In this document: positions 1 through 13,063 of the stretch, in pieces
Layout of the letters: each line of letters starts with the position of its first letter
How positions within the stretch are numbered: the stretch's first letter is position 1
Assembly: GCA_018676675.1 (NCBI GenBank)
Contig: JABHEG010000200.1
Span: 33,127-97,126 of the forward strand
Direction of reading: 5' to 3'
Origin: Lentisphaerota bacterium
GTDB taxonomy: Bacteria > Verrucomicrobiota > Lentisphaeria > Oligosphaerales > JABHEG01
DNA: 64,000 bases
Position numbers and translations under genes: made by a program
The notes under the pieces: model-generated
Database searches by the model: none
Told to the model about the DNA's origin: nothing
Seen by the model: the letters and a program-made list of their open reading frames with translations, nothing else

Positions 1-77
1 CAGCGCTCAATTCCCCGGGCACTGAGGGATGGAGGGAGTTCATTGGACCGCCCTTCCGCGGCCAGGACAACGGAAGC

Positions 78-2441
78 TCACTGCCCCGCGGTTCCGTTCC
101 CGGCCGCCGGCTCAACCGCCTGAGGCTCAGCCCCGTCAGCGGCAGCCATCACCGGCGAAAGGGGCCGGTCGCTGGAGAGAACGATCATGTCCCCTATGAT
201 CTGGAGGGCTTCGTCCAGGACAGGATCGGTAGCCTGTTCATCTTCGGAGGACGCTGATGAGCCCCGGCGACGTTTCCGAGGCTTGGACTTCTTGAGCTTC
301 TCCGACCAGGCCTCTTCCTCCTGCTGGAGTTCTACCCGCTTGGCCTTGCTGAGGGTCAGTGTCTTTCTGTCTCGCCGCTCGGCGAAACGCTCGATATCCT
401 CAAGCATGGCCTGGTAATCGGGGTCACGGCTCATCCGCTCCTGTGATCGCTCGGACAGAGCCGGCACGTACGGGGTCACATCCACAAAAGGCTCCGTTTC
501 GAGGGCCTCAATCTCGTCCCAGGGCATAACGTGCGGCAGATGCTCCTCCCCGAGTTCCATGTGATCAGTGAACGACGCAAACGTCACATCAGGGGTGACG
601 CCTTTCACCTGGGTCGAGCCCCCGGTCACACGATAGAATTTGGCCATCGTGAACTTGAGCGAACCGGCTTTCTTCTGCCGGAAGATTGGCGTCCGACGCA
701 ACCGATCATCGAGATGAAAAACAGTCTGGACGGTTCCCTTTCCGTGCGATCGCTTCTCGCCGACAATCACGCCACGCCGGTGGTCCTGGATGGCAGCCGC
801 AACAATCTCCGAGGCGGAAGCGCTGAGCCGATCGATCAAGACGAGCAGCGGGCCGTCGTAGATGGTCTCCGGGTCCGGGTCGTGCCGTTTTTTCACCTGT
901 CCACGAGCATCACGGACCTGTACGACCGGTCCCTCAGGAAAGAACAGCCCGGCAAGTTCGATCGCCTCCTCAAGGCTCCCGCCACCGTTGGATCTCAGGT
1001 CCAGGATGAGCCCCGTCATCCCCTTTTCCTTGGCCTCGGAGATCAGGCGTCGGACGTCGCGAGTTGAGCTCTTGTAGTCTTTCGCCCCTGAGTTCTTGGC
1101 CCTGAAGTCCGCATAGAAGGAAGGCAGGTAGATAATGCCTATCCTGGCCTCTCGGGCAGCGTTCTCCTCCGCCTTGTCCTCTCCCGGCGTAGCAGTTGCC
1201 TCGAGCGGCAGCATGATCGGGCGGACCTCGCTCTTCGCTTCCTGGTCGGTGAGCTTCACTTCATCGCGAACGATGTCTACCACGACAGGAACACTGCCCA
1301 GCCCTTTGCCGGCTTCGAGCACAGTCAGATAGACGGTCGTACCTTTAGGGCCACGAATCATCTTCACGACTTTTCTCAGGGGCATATCAATGACGTCGAC
1401 CGATTCCTGGTTCTCCTGGGCGACAGCAATGATCCGGTCACCTTCCTTGAGCTGCCCATCAAGTTCGGCAGGCCCACCTGCGATAATCCCAGCCACCTTC
1501 ACGAACGAGTCTTCGGTGTTCAGCAACGCACCTATTCCCTGCAGGGAGAGCTTCATCGCGATATTGAAATCTTCCTCCGTGTCCGGGGCCATGTACACCG
1601 AGTGAGGATCGAAGATACGGGTCAGAGAAGAGAGGAACAGTTCCACGACTTCGAGCCCTTCCCGCGATTCGACCTGGCGCAGGTAACGCTCATAAAATTG
1701 CAGCACGCGCTCTTTAGGCGTCTTGCGGGGCACAACTGGGGCGGAGGCTTTTTCCTTGGCGCCCCCAGGTGCAGCGCCCCCCTCGTCCGGGGTGTCGCCC
1801 CCCTCGCCTTCCGGTTGCTTCTCCTGCTGTTGCTCCTCGGGCGTGGCCTTCTTCTGCCTGGAGACTTCCATCATCTGGTAGACAAGCATGTTGTTCTTGA
1901 TCCGTTTGCGCCACACCTCATCCAGCTCCGAGACAGACGCACACCAAGGCAGCTCGGACCGGTCAAGGATCATCTGTTCATCTTTGGTGAAATCGAAGGG
2001 CACTTCGAGGCGAGACTTGACGAAAGCCACGCGTTCCCGAACCCGCTGCACATAGCGTTCGTAGACGTCGAAGGCGATGGTCACCTGCCCTTGCAGCACC
2101 AGGTCATCAAGGATCGTCTGGTAGCTCTGGAATTCTTTGATGTCAGCCGCCAACAGGAAGCTCCGGTTGTGGTCCAGTCGGTCAAAGAACTCGTCAAACA
2201 GCTTCTCCGACACGCTGTCGTCGATACGTCGATGGGAGTAGTGGTAGCGGGACATCAGGCTTGCGACATACTTACTGACAACCTTTTCAACTGCTCCGGG
2301 GCCGTTGCCCCTGGCTGCCGCCAGCGCGCGCAGACCGGTCACACTGACCCAGACCAGGACTGCGGTTGTGACCACAGTCGTCAGCCGTTTCAGCATTCGT
2401 CTCGTGATGGCTCTCCGGGCCTTGGTTCGCGTCATCGCCAT
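78..2441 (-). CDS. prc: Tail-specific (carboxy-terminal processing) protease, PDZ + S41 peptidase, Prc-like
   Basis: 787-aa ORF; N-terminal signal/TM; 'SEKLFDEFFDRLDHNRSFLLAADI' Prc N-domain; PDZ 'LQGIGALLN..GGPAELDGQLKEGDRIIAV'; S41 catalytic region 'RLSASASEIVAAAIQDHRRGVIVGEKRSHGKGTVQT'. Confidence 0.92.
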   Translation of the reverse strand: MAMTRTKARRAITRRMLKRLTTVVTTAVLVWVSVTGLRALAAARGNGPGAVEKVVSKYVASLMSRYHYSHRRIDDSVSEKLFDEFFDRLDHNRSFLLAADIKEFQSYQTILDDLVLQGQVTIAFDVYERYVQRVRERVAFVKSRLEVPFDFTKDEQMILDRSELPWCASVSELDEVWRKRIKNNMLVYQMMEVSRQKKATPEEQQQEKQPEGEGGDTPDEGGAAPGGAKEKASAPVVPRKTPKERVLQFYERYLRQVESREGLEVVELFLSSLTRIFDPHSVYMAPDTEEDFNIAMKLSLQGIGALLNTEDSFVKVAGIIAGGPAELDGQLKEGDRIIAVAQENQESVDVIDMPLRKVVKMIRGPKGTTVYLTVLEAGKGLGSVPVVVDIVRDEVKLTDQEAKSEVRPIMLPLEATATPGEDKAEENAAREARIGIIYLPSFYADFRAKNSGAKDYKSSTRDVRRLISEAKEKGMTGLILDLRSNGGGSLEEAIELAGLFFPEGPVVQVRDARGQVKKRHDPDPETIYDGPLLVLIDRLSASASEIVAAAIQDHRRGVIVGEKRSHGKGTVQTVFHLDDRLRRTPIFRQKKAGSLKFTMAKFYRVTGGSTQVKGVTPDVTFASFTDHMELGEEHLPHVMPWDEIEALETEPFVDVTPYVPALSERSQERMSRDPDYQAMLEDIERFAERRDRKTLTLSKAKRVELQQEEEAWSEKLKKSKPRKRRRGSSASSEDEQATDPVLDEALQIIGDMIVLSSDRPLSPVMAAADGAEPQAVEPAAGNGTAGQ

Positions 2442-2492
2442 ATCTCCAATCGTCGATAGTTCAGGCTCGCCCGTCCACAGGTTCGGGCCGCA

Positions 2493-3077
2493 TCAGTCAT
2501 CGCTCTTGCCTCGTTCCCCCGACCGTTCTTCTGCCCCGTTCCACCGTTTCCCACCTCGTCCAGCTCGGGGGCCTTGGGCCCCCTCGCGAGCGCCCGACGC
2601 GACGTACCGCCCCGCCGGGACGAATCTCACATCGGTTATCTGGCCATCAGTCATCGCTTCAAGTTTGACCACAATCTGCGGTCTTCGTTCCCATTTGAGT
2701 ATGTAAAGCCAAGACGAGTTTCTTACCTCGACCTCGAGAATTCCTCGACGAATCGCGGCGGGTACGCTTTGATCGGCGACATCAGATCCCACGCAATCAG
2801 CCCATTGGTGACGAATGGCCTCAAGCAACGCCATGTCCCGGCTGCCGATCTTTGCGAGCACGCCAGTCAACACATCGGACACGTCCCGGGCCGGCGTCTG
2901 GTGAGCGACAATCTCCTCAGTGGAAAAGTCAGCCCCGTACCAGTCCCGCAGCGTCTGTTCACGACGCCACTCCACCCGGTTGGCTCCCCGAGAAAAGTGG
3001 GTGCGTTTCCGGTTGCCGTCCCGGTTGAGCCAACGGCCCGTGCCTTCCCCGGGAGTCTGCGCCGGTTCTTTTGCCAT
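2493..3077 (-). CDS. DUF721 (DciA-like) domain protein
   Basis: ORF 2493..3137 on minus strand; 'VLAKIGSRDMALLEAIRHQWADCVGSDVADQSVPAAIRRGILEVEVRNSSWLYILKWERRPQIVVKL' fits the DUF721 pattern. Start uncertain (internal Met at 3077 or upstream Met at 3137). Confidence 0.7.
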   Translation of the reverse strand: MAKEPAQTPGEGTGRWLNRDGNRKRTHFSRGANRVEWRREQTLRDWYGADFSTEEIVAHQTPARDVSDVLTGVLAKIGSRDMALLEAIRHQWADCVGSDVADQSVPAAIRRGILEVEVRNSSWLYILKWERRPQIVVKLEAMTDGQITDVRFVPAGRYVASGAREGAQGPRAGRGGKRWNGAEERSGERGKSDD

Positions 3078-3269
3078 ATTGCGGTCTGCCTTACAGCTGC
3101 TATGGATCTCACCAACGGATTCCCGTGCCGAGTCCACTCGTCAACGCTGCCTGGCCACGCCAGGCAAGACCGGTATTGTACAGGCGTAGCGGACGTCCGG
3201 GCCGCGGGACGCCTCGGGTCCGCCACCCCCTCACCAGTTACGAACTGTAATCTACCGGGAGGATACGCG

Positions 3270-3956
3270 ATGTCGACCACCGCCGTCGGCGAAAGACTGG
3301 GCCGTGTCGTCGCTGACATCGCCGCCCATTCCGAGCAGGCCGGACGAGCAGGGAACGCTGTAAGCCTGGTCGCGGTCTCAAAGACAGTCAGCACAGACAT
3401 CGTGCTGCAGGCTCACGACGCGGGACACCGGGCCTTTGGCGAGAACCGCCCCCAGGAGCTCGAACGCAAAGCTCGTGAACTGCCGGACGACTGCGAATGG
3501 CACATGATCGGGCACCTGCAGAAGAACAAGGTCCGTCCCGTCTGCCGTCATGCCCACTGGATCCATTCGGTAGACTCACCTGCCCTCCTGAAACGCATTG
3601 ACCGAATCGCCGGGGAGGAAGGGACCTGTCCGAATGTCCTGATCCAGGTCAATATCACAGGAGAAGACACGAAGGCAGGCGTTGATCCAGCTGAAGTCCG
3701 CCCCATCCTGGATGCCGCGGCTGAATGCCGTAACCTCACCTGCGCCGGCCTGATGACGATGGCGCCTTTCGGAGCTTCAGAGGCGCTGTTAAGGGAGGCC
3801 TTTGGGGGCCTTCGTCAGCTGCGTGACAAGCTGGTGGTCGAGGGTGAATGCCAGCTTCCTCACCTCTCAATGGGGATGTCTGGAGACTACCGGATCGCCA
3901 TCGCCGAGGGTGCCACAATGGTCCGCATCGGCACAGCCGTATTCGGGGCTCGCTGA
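3270..3956 (+). CDS. YggS/PROSC family pyridoxal-phosphate-binding protein
   Basis: In-frame ATG at 3270 inside ORF 2574..3956, preceded by 'gggagga'; 'VSLVAVSKTVSTDIVLQAHDAGHRAFGENRPQEL...WHMIGHLQKNKVRPV...LSMGMSGDYRIAIAEGATMVRIGTAVFG'. Confidence 0.93.
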   Translation: MSTTAVGERLGRVVADIAAHSEQAGRAGNAVSLVAVSKTVSTDIVLQAHDAGHRAFGENRPQELERKARELPDDCEWHMIGHLQKNKVRPVCRHAHWIHSVDSPALLKRIDRIAGEEGTCPNVLIQVNITGEDTKAGVDPAEVRPILDAAAECRNLTCAGLMTMAPFGASEALLREAFGGLRQLRDKLVVEGECQLPHLSMGMSGDYRIAIAEGATMVRIGTAVFGAR

Positions 3957-3969
3957 CCAGCTGTTGAGG

Positions 3970-4809
3970 CTACCGAACCGGCAACCCGTAGGCCCGTCTC
4001 GCATTCGTACTGAAACACCGTGACACCGCCTCCGGACCTTTGCCTCGAAAAAAGGTCAACGCGACACGCAGCGCGGCCTCGAAGGGGGTGGCTCGCTCAC
4101 ACACGGGCCAGTCGCTTCCCCAGATCAGGCGTTCTTCCCCGAACGTCGTCCACAGCGCCTCAAACACCGGTGCGTAGAACGCTGGTTCCACCGGAGCGGG
4201 TGTGGGCACGGCAAGCTCGGTCGCGGCGGATGCCTTCATGAAGACATTCGGTTCAGCCGCCAGCATGGCCATCCGTTCGGCCCACTCGGTCGGCGGCTCC
4301 GCACCGTCAATCTTGACCAACCCCATATGATTGACCACAATGGGGAGCGAGGGCAAGCGCCCGGCAACGGTGGCGATGCCGGGAGCATGGGACGCATTGC
4401 CAAGGACATCAAGGCCAAGCCCGGCATCCGCCAGACGTTCCATATCCTCCATGAAGGCGGGTCTGTCCACATCGTCAAACCACGTCCCCCCCAGACGAAT
4501 CCCCCGGAACAACGGGTTGGATGAGAACCGGGCAAGGTACTCGCGGAAGTGTTCCGAACACGGTTCGAGATGGCCCACAACCCCCACGATGAACGGGTCG
4601 CGCTCGGCAAGCTCCAGAAGCCACTGGTTGTCCTCCAGCCACCCACTTGCCTCGACAACCACCGTTCCCACCACACCGCAGGGCTCGGCTATCTCCCGGT
4701 AGTGATCCGGCAACACCGTTCGGTACAGGACGTCGTCAGACTGGGGCGGCCAGGGAACGCCCTCCCTACGGTGAGGATCGTAGAAGTGCGTATGCGTGTC
4801 AATGAACAT
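3970..4809 (-). CDS. Amidohydrolase-family metal-dependent hydrolase (TIM barrel, lactonase-like)
   Basis: 'MFIDTHTHFYDP', 'VGVVGHLEP', 'IVVNHMG', 'RLIWGSDWPVCE'. Confidence 0.85.
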   Translation of the reverse strand: MFIDTHTHFYDPHRREGVPWPPQSDDVLYRTVLPDHYREIAEPCGVVGTVVVEASGWLEDNQWLLELAERDPFIVGVVGHLEPCSEHFREYLARFSSNPLFRGIRLGGTWFDDVDRPAFMEDMERLADAGLGLDVLGNASHAPGIATVAGRLPSLPIVVNHMGLVKIDGAEPPTEWAERMAMLAAEPNVFMKASAATELAVPTPAPVEPAFYAPVFEALWTTFGEERLIWGSDWPVCERATPFEAALRVALTFFRGKGPEAVSRCFSTNARRAYGLPVR

Positions 4810-4874
4810 GGCAGGTTTCCCAGACTTTCAGTTCAGCACATCATAGATGGGATCGGGCAGTTTGCGGAAGTCGA

Positions 4875-5831
4875 TCAGACAGCTGCCTTGGCTCGAATGG
4901 TCCAGCGACTTGCGCTGAGTTCCTCACCCAAGCTCAGCGGCAAGGGTTCTCGACCGACAAAGGCGCCGATCACCCGGTCAAACCAACTCGGACATGGGGC
5001 TTCCGTATCCAGGTCGAGGGGGTCCTTCCCATCCCGCAGCAGGCGGGCAGACTTACGAAGAGCATCCGTCTCCACGATACCGCGCGTGCCGAAAATGCGA
5101 ACGATCTCGTATCCCCATGCGAGCTGTTTCGCGGGGTTGAGGTAGTTGCAGACGGCGCTGGCCAGGCCGCCATTGGCCAACGTCATGATCATGGAAACAG
5201 CCCGACGACACTCGCTGTTGGGGTGGTCGTTCCCGAACGTTGTTTCCCGGATCTGCATGTCGGTGACAGCCACCCCTGCCACGATTTCCACGAATCGAAC
5301 GGGGTAAACGCCCACCTGCAGGGCCAATCCCCCGTCCAACGCTTCGTCAGCGGGCCGCCAGTCACCCCAGGGGTAACATTTCTGGGCCAGCACCTGCACA
5401 ACGTCGCCGATCGCGCCCGAGGCGACACACTCCCGAGCTGCGTTGTACGGTTGCTCAAACCCCGTTCCCCCCATCTCATGGTACTGACAGCCGGTCTCTT
5501 CGCAAGCTGCCACGATCGCGTCCAACCCGGCCTCCGTCAGCGCGGACGGTTTCTCCCCATAGGCGTGTTTCCCAGCCCGCATCGCCCTGACCGCATCGCT
5601 CGCCTGGTCCGCTCGACGGGGGGAACAGAGACTGACGACATCAACGCGGTCGTCAGCCAGGAGTTCGTCCAGCGTCTGATAGCGCGGCACATCTCCCGCC
5701 TGTGTCGGCAAGGGGCGTCCCCCAAACGCACTCACGGCCACCAGTTCGGCATCCGCATGCCCATTGACGAGTCCCTGCACTTGGTGCCCATTCGTCCCGT
5801 AGAGCCCAATCCCAAGTTTGCCTGAGGTCAT
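4875..5831 (-). CDS. Gfo/Idh/MocA family oxidoreductase
   Basis: 'LGIGLYGTNGHQVQGLVNGHADAELVAVSAFGG..' Rossmann; 'AMRAGKHAYGEKPSALTEAGLDAIVAACEETGCQYHE' motif. Confidence 0.85.
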   Translation of the reverse strand: MTSGKLGIGLYGTNGHQVQGLVNGHADAELVAVSAFGGRPLPTQAGDVPRYQTLDELLADDRVDVVSLCSPRRADQASDAVRAMRAGKHAYGEKPSALTEAGLDAIVAACEETGCQYHEMGGTGFEQPYNAARECVASGAIGDVVQVLAQKCYPWGDWRPADEALDGGLALQVGVYPVRFVEIVAGVAVTDMQIRETTFGNDHPNSECRRAVSMIMTLANGGLASAVCNYLNPAKQLAWGYEIVRIFGTRGIVETDALRKSARLLRDGKDPLDLDTEAPCPSWFDRVIGAFVGREPLPLSLGEELSASRWTIRAKAAV

Positions 5832-5945
5832 CGCTGTATGCTCCCATGTGAGATTCGGAGAAGATCCGGGTGAGTGCGTCCCTGGCGGAGGGATGACCGC
5901 CGTATGTGAATGCCCAAGCCCGGAAGAATCGGGCCACCGTCGCGG

Positions 5946-9209
<3,264 letters not shown>

Positions 9210-9356
9210 GCGCAGAGAAAAACGCAGGGGCTGGCCTCCCCGGATTGGGGCACTTCACCAAAGCAGCGCCCGATCTGACCGGGAACACTGCTGGTTTGGC
9301 GCCTCCGATGGCTGAATGTATCGCCCCCCGTGAAGGCGTCAAGCATATCGACCAGG

Positions 9357-9992
9357 CTACCCGGGAAGCTCAAGCCCAAACTCTGCCAGCCGACTCAGGA
9401 CCTCTTCAGTTGGCAGGCCGATCACGTTGGATCGGGGTCCATCGATCGCGGCCACGATCATGTGACCATGCTCCTGGATGGCATAGGCTCCAGCCTTGTC
9501 GAGGGTGTTCACCAACCCACAGTACGTATCGATCTCCGCGTCTGTGAGTTCCCCAAAGCGCACTGCGGTTCGGCACACCCACGCCGCCTCGTGAACGGGC
9601 ACCCCGCGGACAATGCAGACTCCAGTCAATACGTGATGCGTTCGGCCCGAAAGCCGACGGAGGAAGATCCGGGCCTCGGCCACCGAGGACGGCTTGCCGT
9701 AGACCTCCTGGCCGAGGACCACGACGGTGTCGGCCCCAAGCACGACAGCCCCGGGCAGACGTTCGCTGACGCACCCGGCTTTCAGGCGGGCCAACCGCAA
9801 TACATACTCCGCGGGTACCTCCCCGGGATGTTGCGTCTCGTCCACATCGGCCGGCTCAATGACAGGGCGGAGGCCGGCTTCACGTAGCAGCAGTCGCCGT
9901 CGCGGGGATGCAGAGGCGAGAACAAACGGTGGATGGGGTGAGAGGGATCCCTCTCCGGACGTGTCCGAGTCGTTGGCGTTCTGGGTGCTCAC
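9357..9992 (-). CDS. maf: Maf family nucleoside triphosphate pyrophosphatase
   Basis: 'FVLASASPRRRLLLREAGL', 'VVLGADTVVVL', 'GAYAIQEHGHMIVAAIDGPRSNVIGLP'. Confidence 0.92.
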   Translation of the reverse strand: MSTQNANDSDTSGEGSLSPHPPFVLASASPRRRLLLREAGLRPVIEPADVDETQHPGEVPAEYVLRLARLKAGCVSERLPGAVVLGADTVVVLGQEVYGKPSSVAEARIFLRRLSGRTHHVLTGVCIVRGVPVHEAAWVCRTAVRFGELTDAEIDTYCGLVNTLDKAGAYAIQEHGHMIVAAIDGPRSNVIGLPTEEVLSRLAEFGLELPG

Positions 9993-10031
9993 GGCAATCA
10001 GTCCAGTGTGAGGGGCATCGCACAGCGGCAG

Positions 10032-11510
10032 CTACTTCTTCTTTTTCTTGCGCCAGCCTTTGCGGCGAGATTCATGCCGAGCGTTTGCCTGGCGCACCTT
10101 GCGCTTCTCACGCACTACCCCGGCGATCGCCTGGCGCCCACCGTGTTCGCTCTCCTTGTCCGTTCGCCGTTCACGCAGCTCAATCTCGATCGGCAGCCCG
10201 GTCTCAGGAAAGAAGGCCTCCCGAAACTGATTCTCCAGGAAACGCAGGTAGTTGGCCGAACAGGCTTCTTTGTGGTTGACGAAGAGCAGGAAACGCGGGG
10301 GTGGGTTGCCCTTCATGGTCGCGTACATGACCTTGAGTATACGGTTTCCCGTACTGCTTGGCGGGTTGCGCATCAGCACATCCTGCACGAAGCGGTTGAC
10401 CACGGACGTCGGGACTTTGATCCGCATCTGCTCCCGCAACCTGACCAGAAGATCGAACACGGAGTCGAGACTGTACCCACTCAACGCACAGATGACCGCC
10501 ATCGGCGCATGCTGCATAAAGCGCAAGCGATCACGGAAGAGGGCGATCAGGTCCTTCTGCTTCATCTGGCCTGACAGTAAATCCCACTTGTTAACGATCA
10601 GTATGCAAGGCTTTCTCGCATCGTTGATCATACGGGCAATTCGTCGATCCTGTGCGGTGGCGGGTGCCGTAGCATCGAGGACAAAGAGGACGGCATCGCT
10701 TCGGCGAATGGCGCTTTCTGCCCGGGTCGCGCTGAAGAACTCAACCACGGTGTCCACCTGGCGTTGCCGGCGCAGGCCTGCGGTGTCAATCAGAGCCATC
10801 GGCACGTCATGATCCCCGTGGCTGAACCGGAAGGGCACATCGACAGCGTCGCGGGTCGTCCCGGCGATCTCACTGACCATCACCCGGTCCTCACCGAGAA
10901 TGCAGTTGACAAGCGAAGACTTCCCGACATTCGGTCGGCCGACCACAGCCAGTTGCATCGCCGGCGGTTCGGCGGGCTGCGCATCGCTTTCGGGCAGGAG
11001 GGCGAAACAGCGCTCCATCAACTCTCTAATGCCGTAGTTCTGTGTGCATGATGTGGGTATCAGGGCAGGGGCGCTGAGATCCGCAAATTCAGCTCCGGCT
11101 GACTCCCTGTAGGCATCGTTGTCGGCCTTGTTGGCCGCCATCACCACCGTGCACTCGGAGGCCCGCAGTAGATCACCGATCTCATGGTCCAAGGGAGTTG
11201 TCCCGCAATGGCAGTCCACAACCCAGATGACAACGTCCGCATCTTCGACCACGGCCGCGACCTGGTCACGGATAAGACCATCGAACGTGTCAACCCGCTT
11301 TTCCTTCACGAGGACGCCCAAGCCACCGGTGTCAACCAGCAGGCAATGGTGCCCAAGGCGGTGAACGGGGGCCACGATGGAATCCCGGGTGACCCCGCTT
11401 TGCTCGTGCACGATGGAAATCCGACGCCCGACGATACGGTTGAAAAGCGCGGATTTACCCACATTGGGGCGCCCAACAATGGCGATGATGGGGAGTTCGT
11501 TGTCAGCCAT
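10032..11510 (-). CDS. der: Ribosome biogenesis GTPase Der (EngA)
   Basis: Two tandem GTPase domains: 'AIVGRPNVGKSALFNRIVGRRISIVHEQSGVTRD' and 'AVVGRPNVGKSSLVNCILGEDRVMVSEIAGTTRDAVDVPF'; basic Lys-rich tail. Confidence 0.97.
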   Translation of the reverse strand: MADNELPIIAIVGRPNVGKSALFNRIVGRRISIVHEQSGVTRDSIVAPVHRLGHHCLLVDTGGLGVLVKEKRVDTFDGLIRDQVAAVVEDADVVIWVVDCHCGTTPLDHEIGDLLRASECTVVMAANKADNDAYRESAGAEFADLSAPALIPTSCTQNYGIRELMERCFALLPESDAQPAEPPAMQLAVVGRPNVGKSSLVNCILGEDRVMVSEIAGTTRDAVDVPFRFSHGDHDVPMALIDTAGLRRQRQVDTVVEFFSATRAESAIRRSDAVLFVLDATAPATAQDRRIARMINDARKPCILIVNKWDLLSGQMKQKDLIALFRDRLRFMQHAPMAVICALSGYSLDSVFDLLVRLREQMRIKVPTSVVNRFVQDVLMRNPPSSTGNRILKVMYATMKGNPPPRFLLFVNHKEACSANYLRFLENQFREAFFPETGLPIEIELRERRTDKESEHGGRQAIAGVVREKRKVRQANARHESRRKGWRKKKKK

Positions 11511-11768
11511 GCTCGATCCTGATTGGCAAGTCCGTCAAAACGCGTGCGGAATGCTTCCTGGAAAATCTACAAAAGTATCTCTGATTCAGCACTTTTCAAG
11601 CTCTACAGGCCTCCCCGGAAGGCCTGTCCGCCGGGCGCTCCGGCCCACCGTTTCGTTGCGTTCGTCACCCGGACGCCCTTGAGTCGCGCACCCTGCCGCG
11701 GCATAGTCCGTAGGAAACCGCGGCGGAAATCCGGCTCCGCGGGCACTGCGGTCAAAGGAACCCTCGTC

Positions 11769-13055
11769 ATGCCCAAAGCAAAAGCGACCATATGCCTTCT
11801 TCTCATCGCCATCGGTGCCGTTCGGGCGGGAGACTGGGACGTCGTTAACCGAGCCCTGGGAATCCCCCTGTTCGCCCGGGATCCTCTTCTGGGCGAGCTG
11901 TCTGAACCAGTAGCAGAGCGGCTGGGACTGGTCCGGCAGTCAGACACCAAACGCCGGCCCATCTGGTCTGGCAAGAGCATACGAATGGGGGACCTCCCCA
12001 TCGCTGAACTGCGCCTGTTCACGGACCTCGACAGCACCGTTGACCATGTGGAAATCAATGTCGTCAACAAGGGCGATTTCTACTCGGAGACGAACGTCCG
12101 CGAGTTCGCGCTGGACATCTACAACCATGCCGGGCGGGCCGACAACGCCATCAAGAAAGGATCGGCAAACCTCCGACGCCGACTCAAGCAAGCCTTCGAC
12201 AGGCGCTTCGAGGGATCCCGCGACGCCCTGACTGAAACCCTCACCGCTGTTTTTGGGAAGCCGGAACACGAGCACATGAAGCAGAGCCGGAGACGCCGCG
12301 CGCTGCGTTGGGACTGGCGGGATGTCGCGCTGGTTCTGGATGCGGAAAAGGACGAGTTTCTCATCCTGCGCGTGCTTCCGCGGAAGCTGGCCGATGGAGG
12401 AGGGAGAGGCAAACGCGTGAACGACGGAAAGCTCAAACAACAGCTGCCGAAACGGGTCCTTCAGGCCGAAAGCGGCGACCGCCTGATCCAGGACATCCCT
12501 CTGGTCGATCAGGGCGACAAAGGGTACTGCGCCGTGGCCTCGGGAGAGCGCCTTCTGCGCTACATGGGCATCCCGGTAGACAGCCACCAGCTTGCGGACC
12601 TCGCAAGAACGGACAAGCGCGGGGGAACGACTGAGGACGGCATGGACCACGCCATGCGGGTCATCGCCACCAAGAACAGGCGCAGCTATCGCCGGATCGG
12701 CTCGGAGCCCACCATCAAGACCGTGTCAAAATACATCGACCGCGGCTTGCCGATGCTGTGGAGCGTCAAAGTGATCGAGGCATTCGAGGCGGGTGTGCGG
12801 ACCCGGAATGAAGGACGCGATGCCCCGGGGGGAAGGCGCTGGCGCCTACTGCTGGAGGACGCAAACCGCACGACCCGGGCGCTCGAGAAGCAGCGCGGTT
12901 CACTCCACATGCGTCTGGTTGTGGGATACAATCCCGAGACGAAGGAGATCGCCTACTCCGACACGTGGACCGGCCAAGCTGAAATCCTCTGGATCACCGA
13001 GCGCGAGGCCCGGGCCATCGGAGGACGAGCCGGCCTCGCCATTCTCATGCCGTAA
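11769..13055 (+). CDS. Secreted protein with C39-like (papain-fold) peptidase domain
   Basis: In-frame ATG 11769 with signal peptide 'MPKAKATICLLLIAIGAVRA'; C-terminal 'DIPLVDQGDKGYCAVASGERLLRYMG', 'HMRLVVGYNPETKEIAYSDTW' (Gln/Cys/His/Asp pattern). Confidence 0.7.
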   Translation: MPKAKATICLLLIAIGAVRAGDWDVVNRALGIPLFARDPLLGELSEPVAERLGLVRQSDTKRRPIWSGKSIRMGDLPIAELRLFTDLDSTVDHVEINVVNKGDFYSETNVREFALDIYNHAGRADNAIKKGSANLRRRLKQAFDRRFEGSRDALTETLTAVFGKPEHEHMKQSRRRRALRWDWRDVALVLDAEKDEFLILRVLPRKLADGGGRGKRVNDGKLKQQLPKRVLQAESGDRLIQDIPLVDQGDKGYCAVASGERLLRYMGIPVDSHQLADLARTDKRGGTTEDGMDHAMRVIATKNRRSYRRIGSEPTIKTVSKYIDRGLPMLWSVKVIEAFEAGVRTRNEGRDAPGGRRWRLLLEDANRTTRALEKQRGSLHMRLVVGYNPETKEIAYSDTWTGQAEILWITEREARAIGGRAGLAILMP

Positions 13056-13063
13056 TCAAGGAG

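Noticed and set aside
2574-3269. N-terminal extension of the YggS ORF on the plus strand
   Set aside because: Overlaps the DUF721 CDS on the opposite strand; a proper RBS and ATG occur at 3270 where YggS homology begins.
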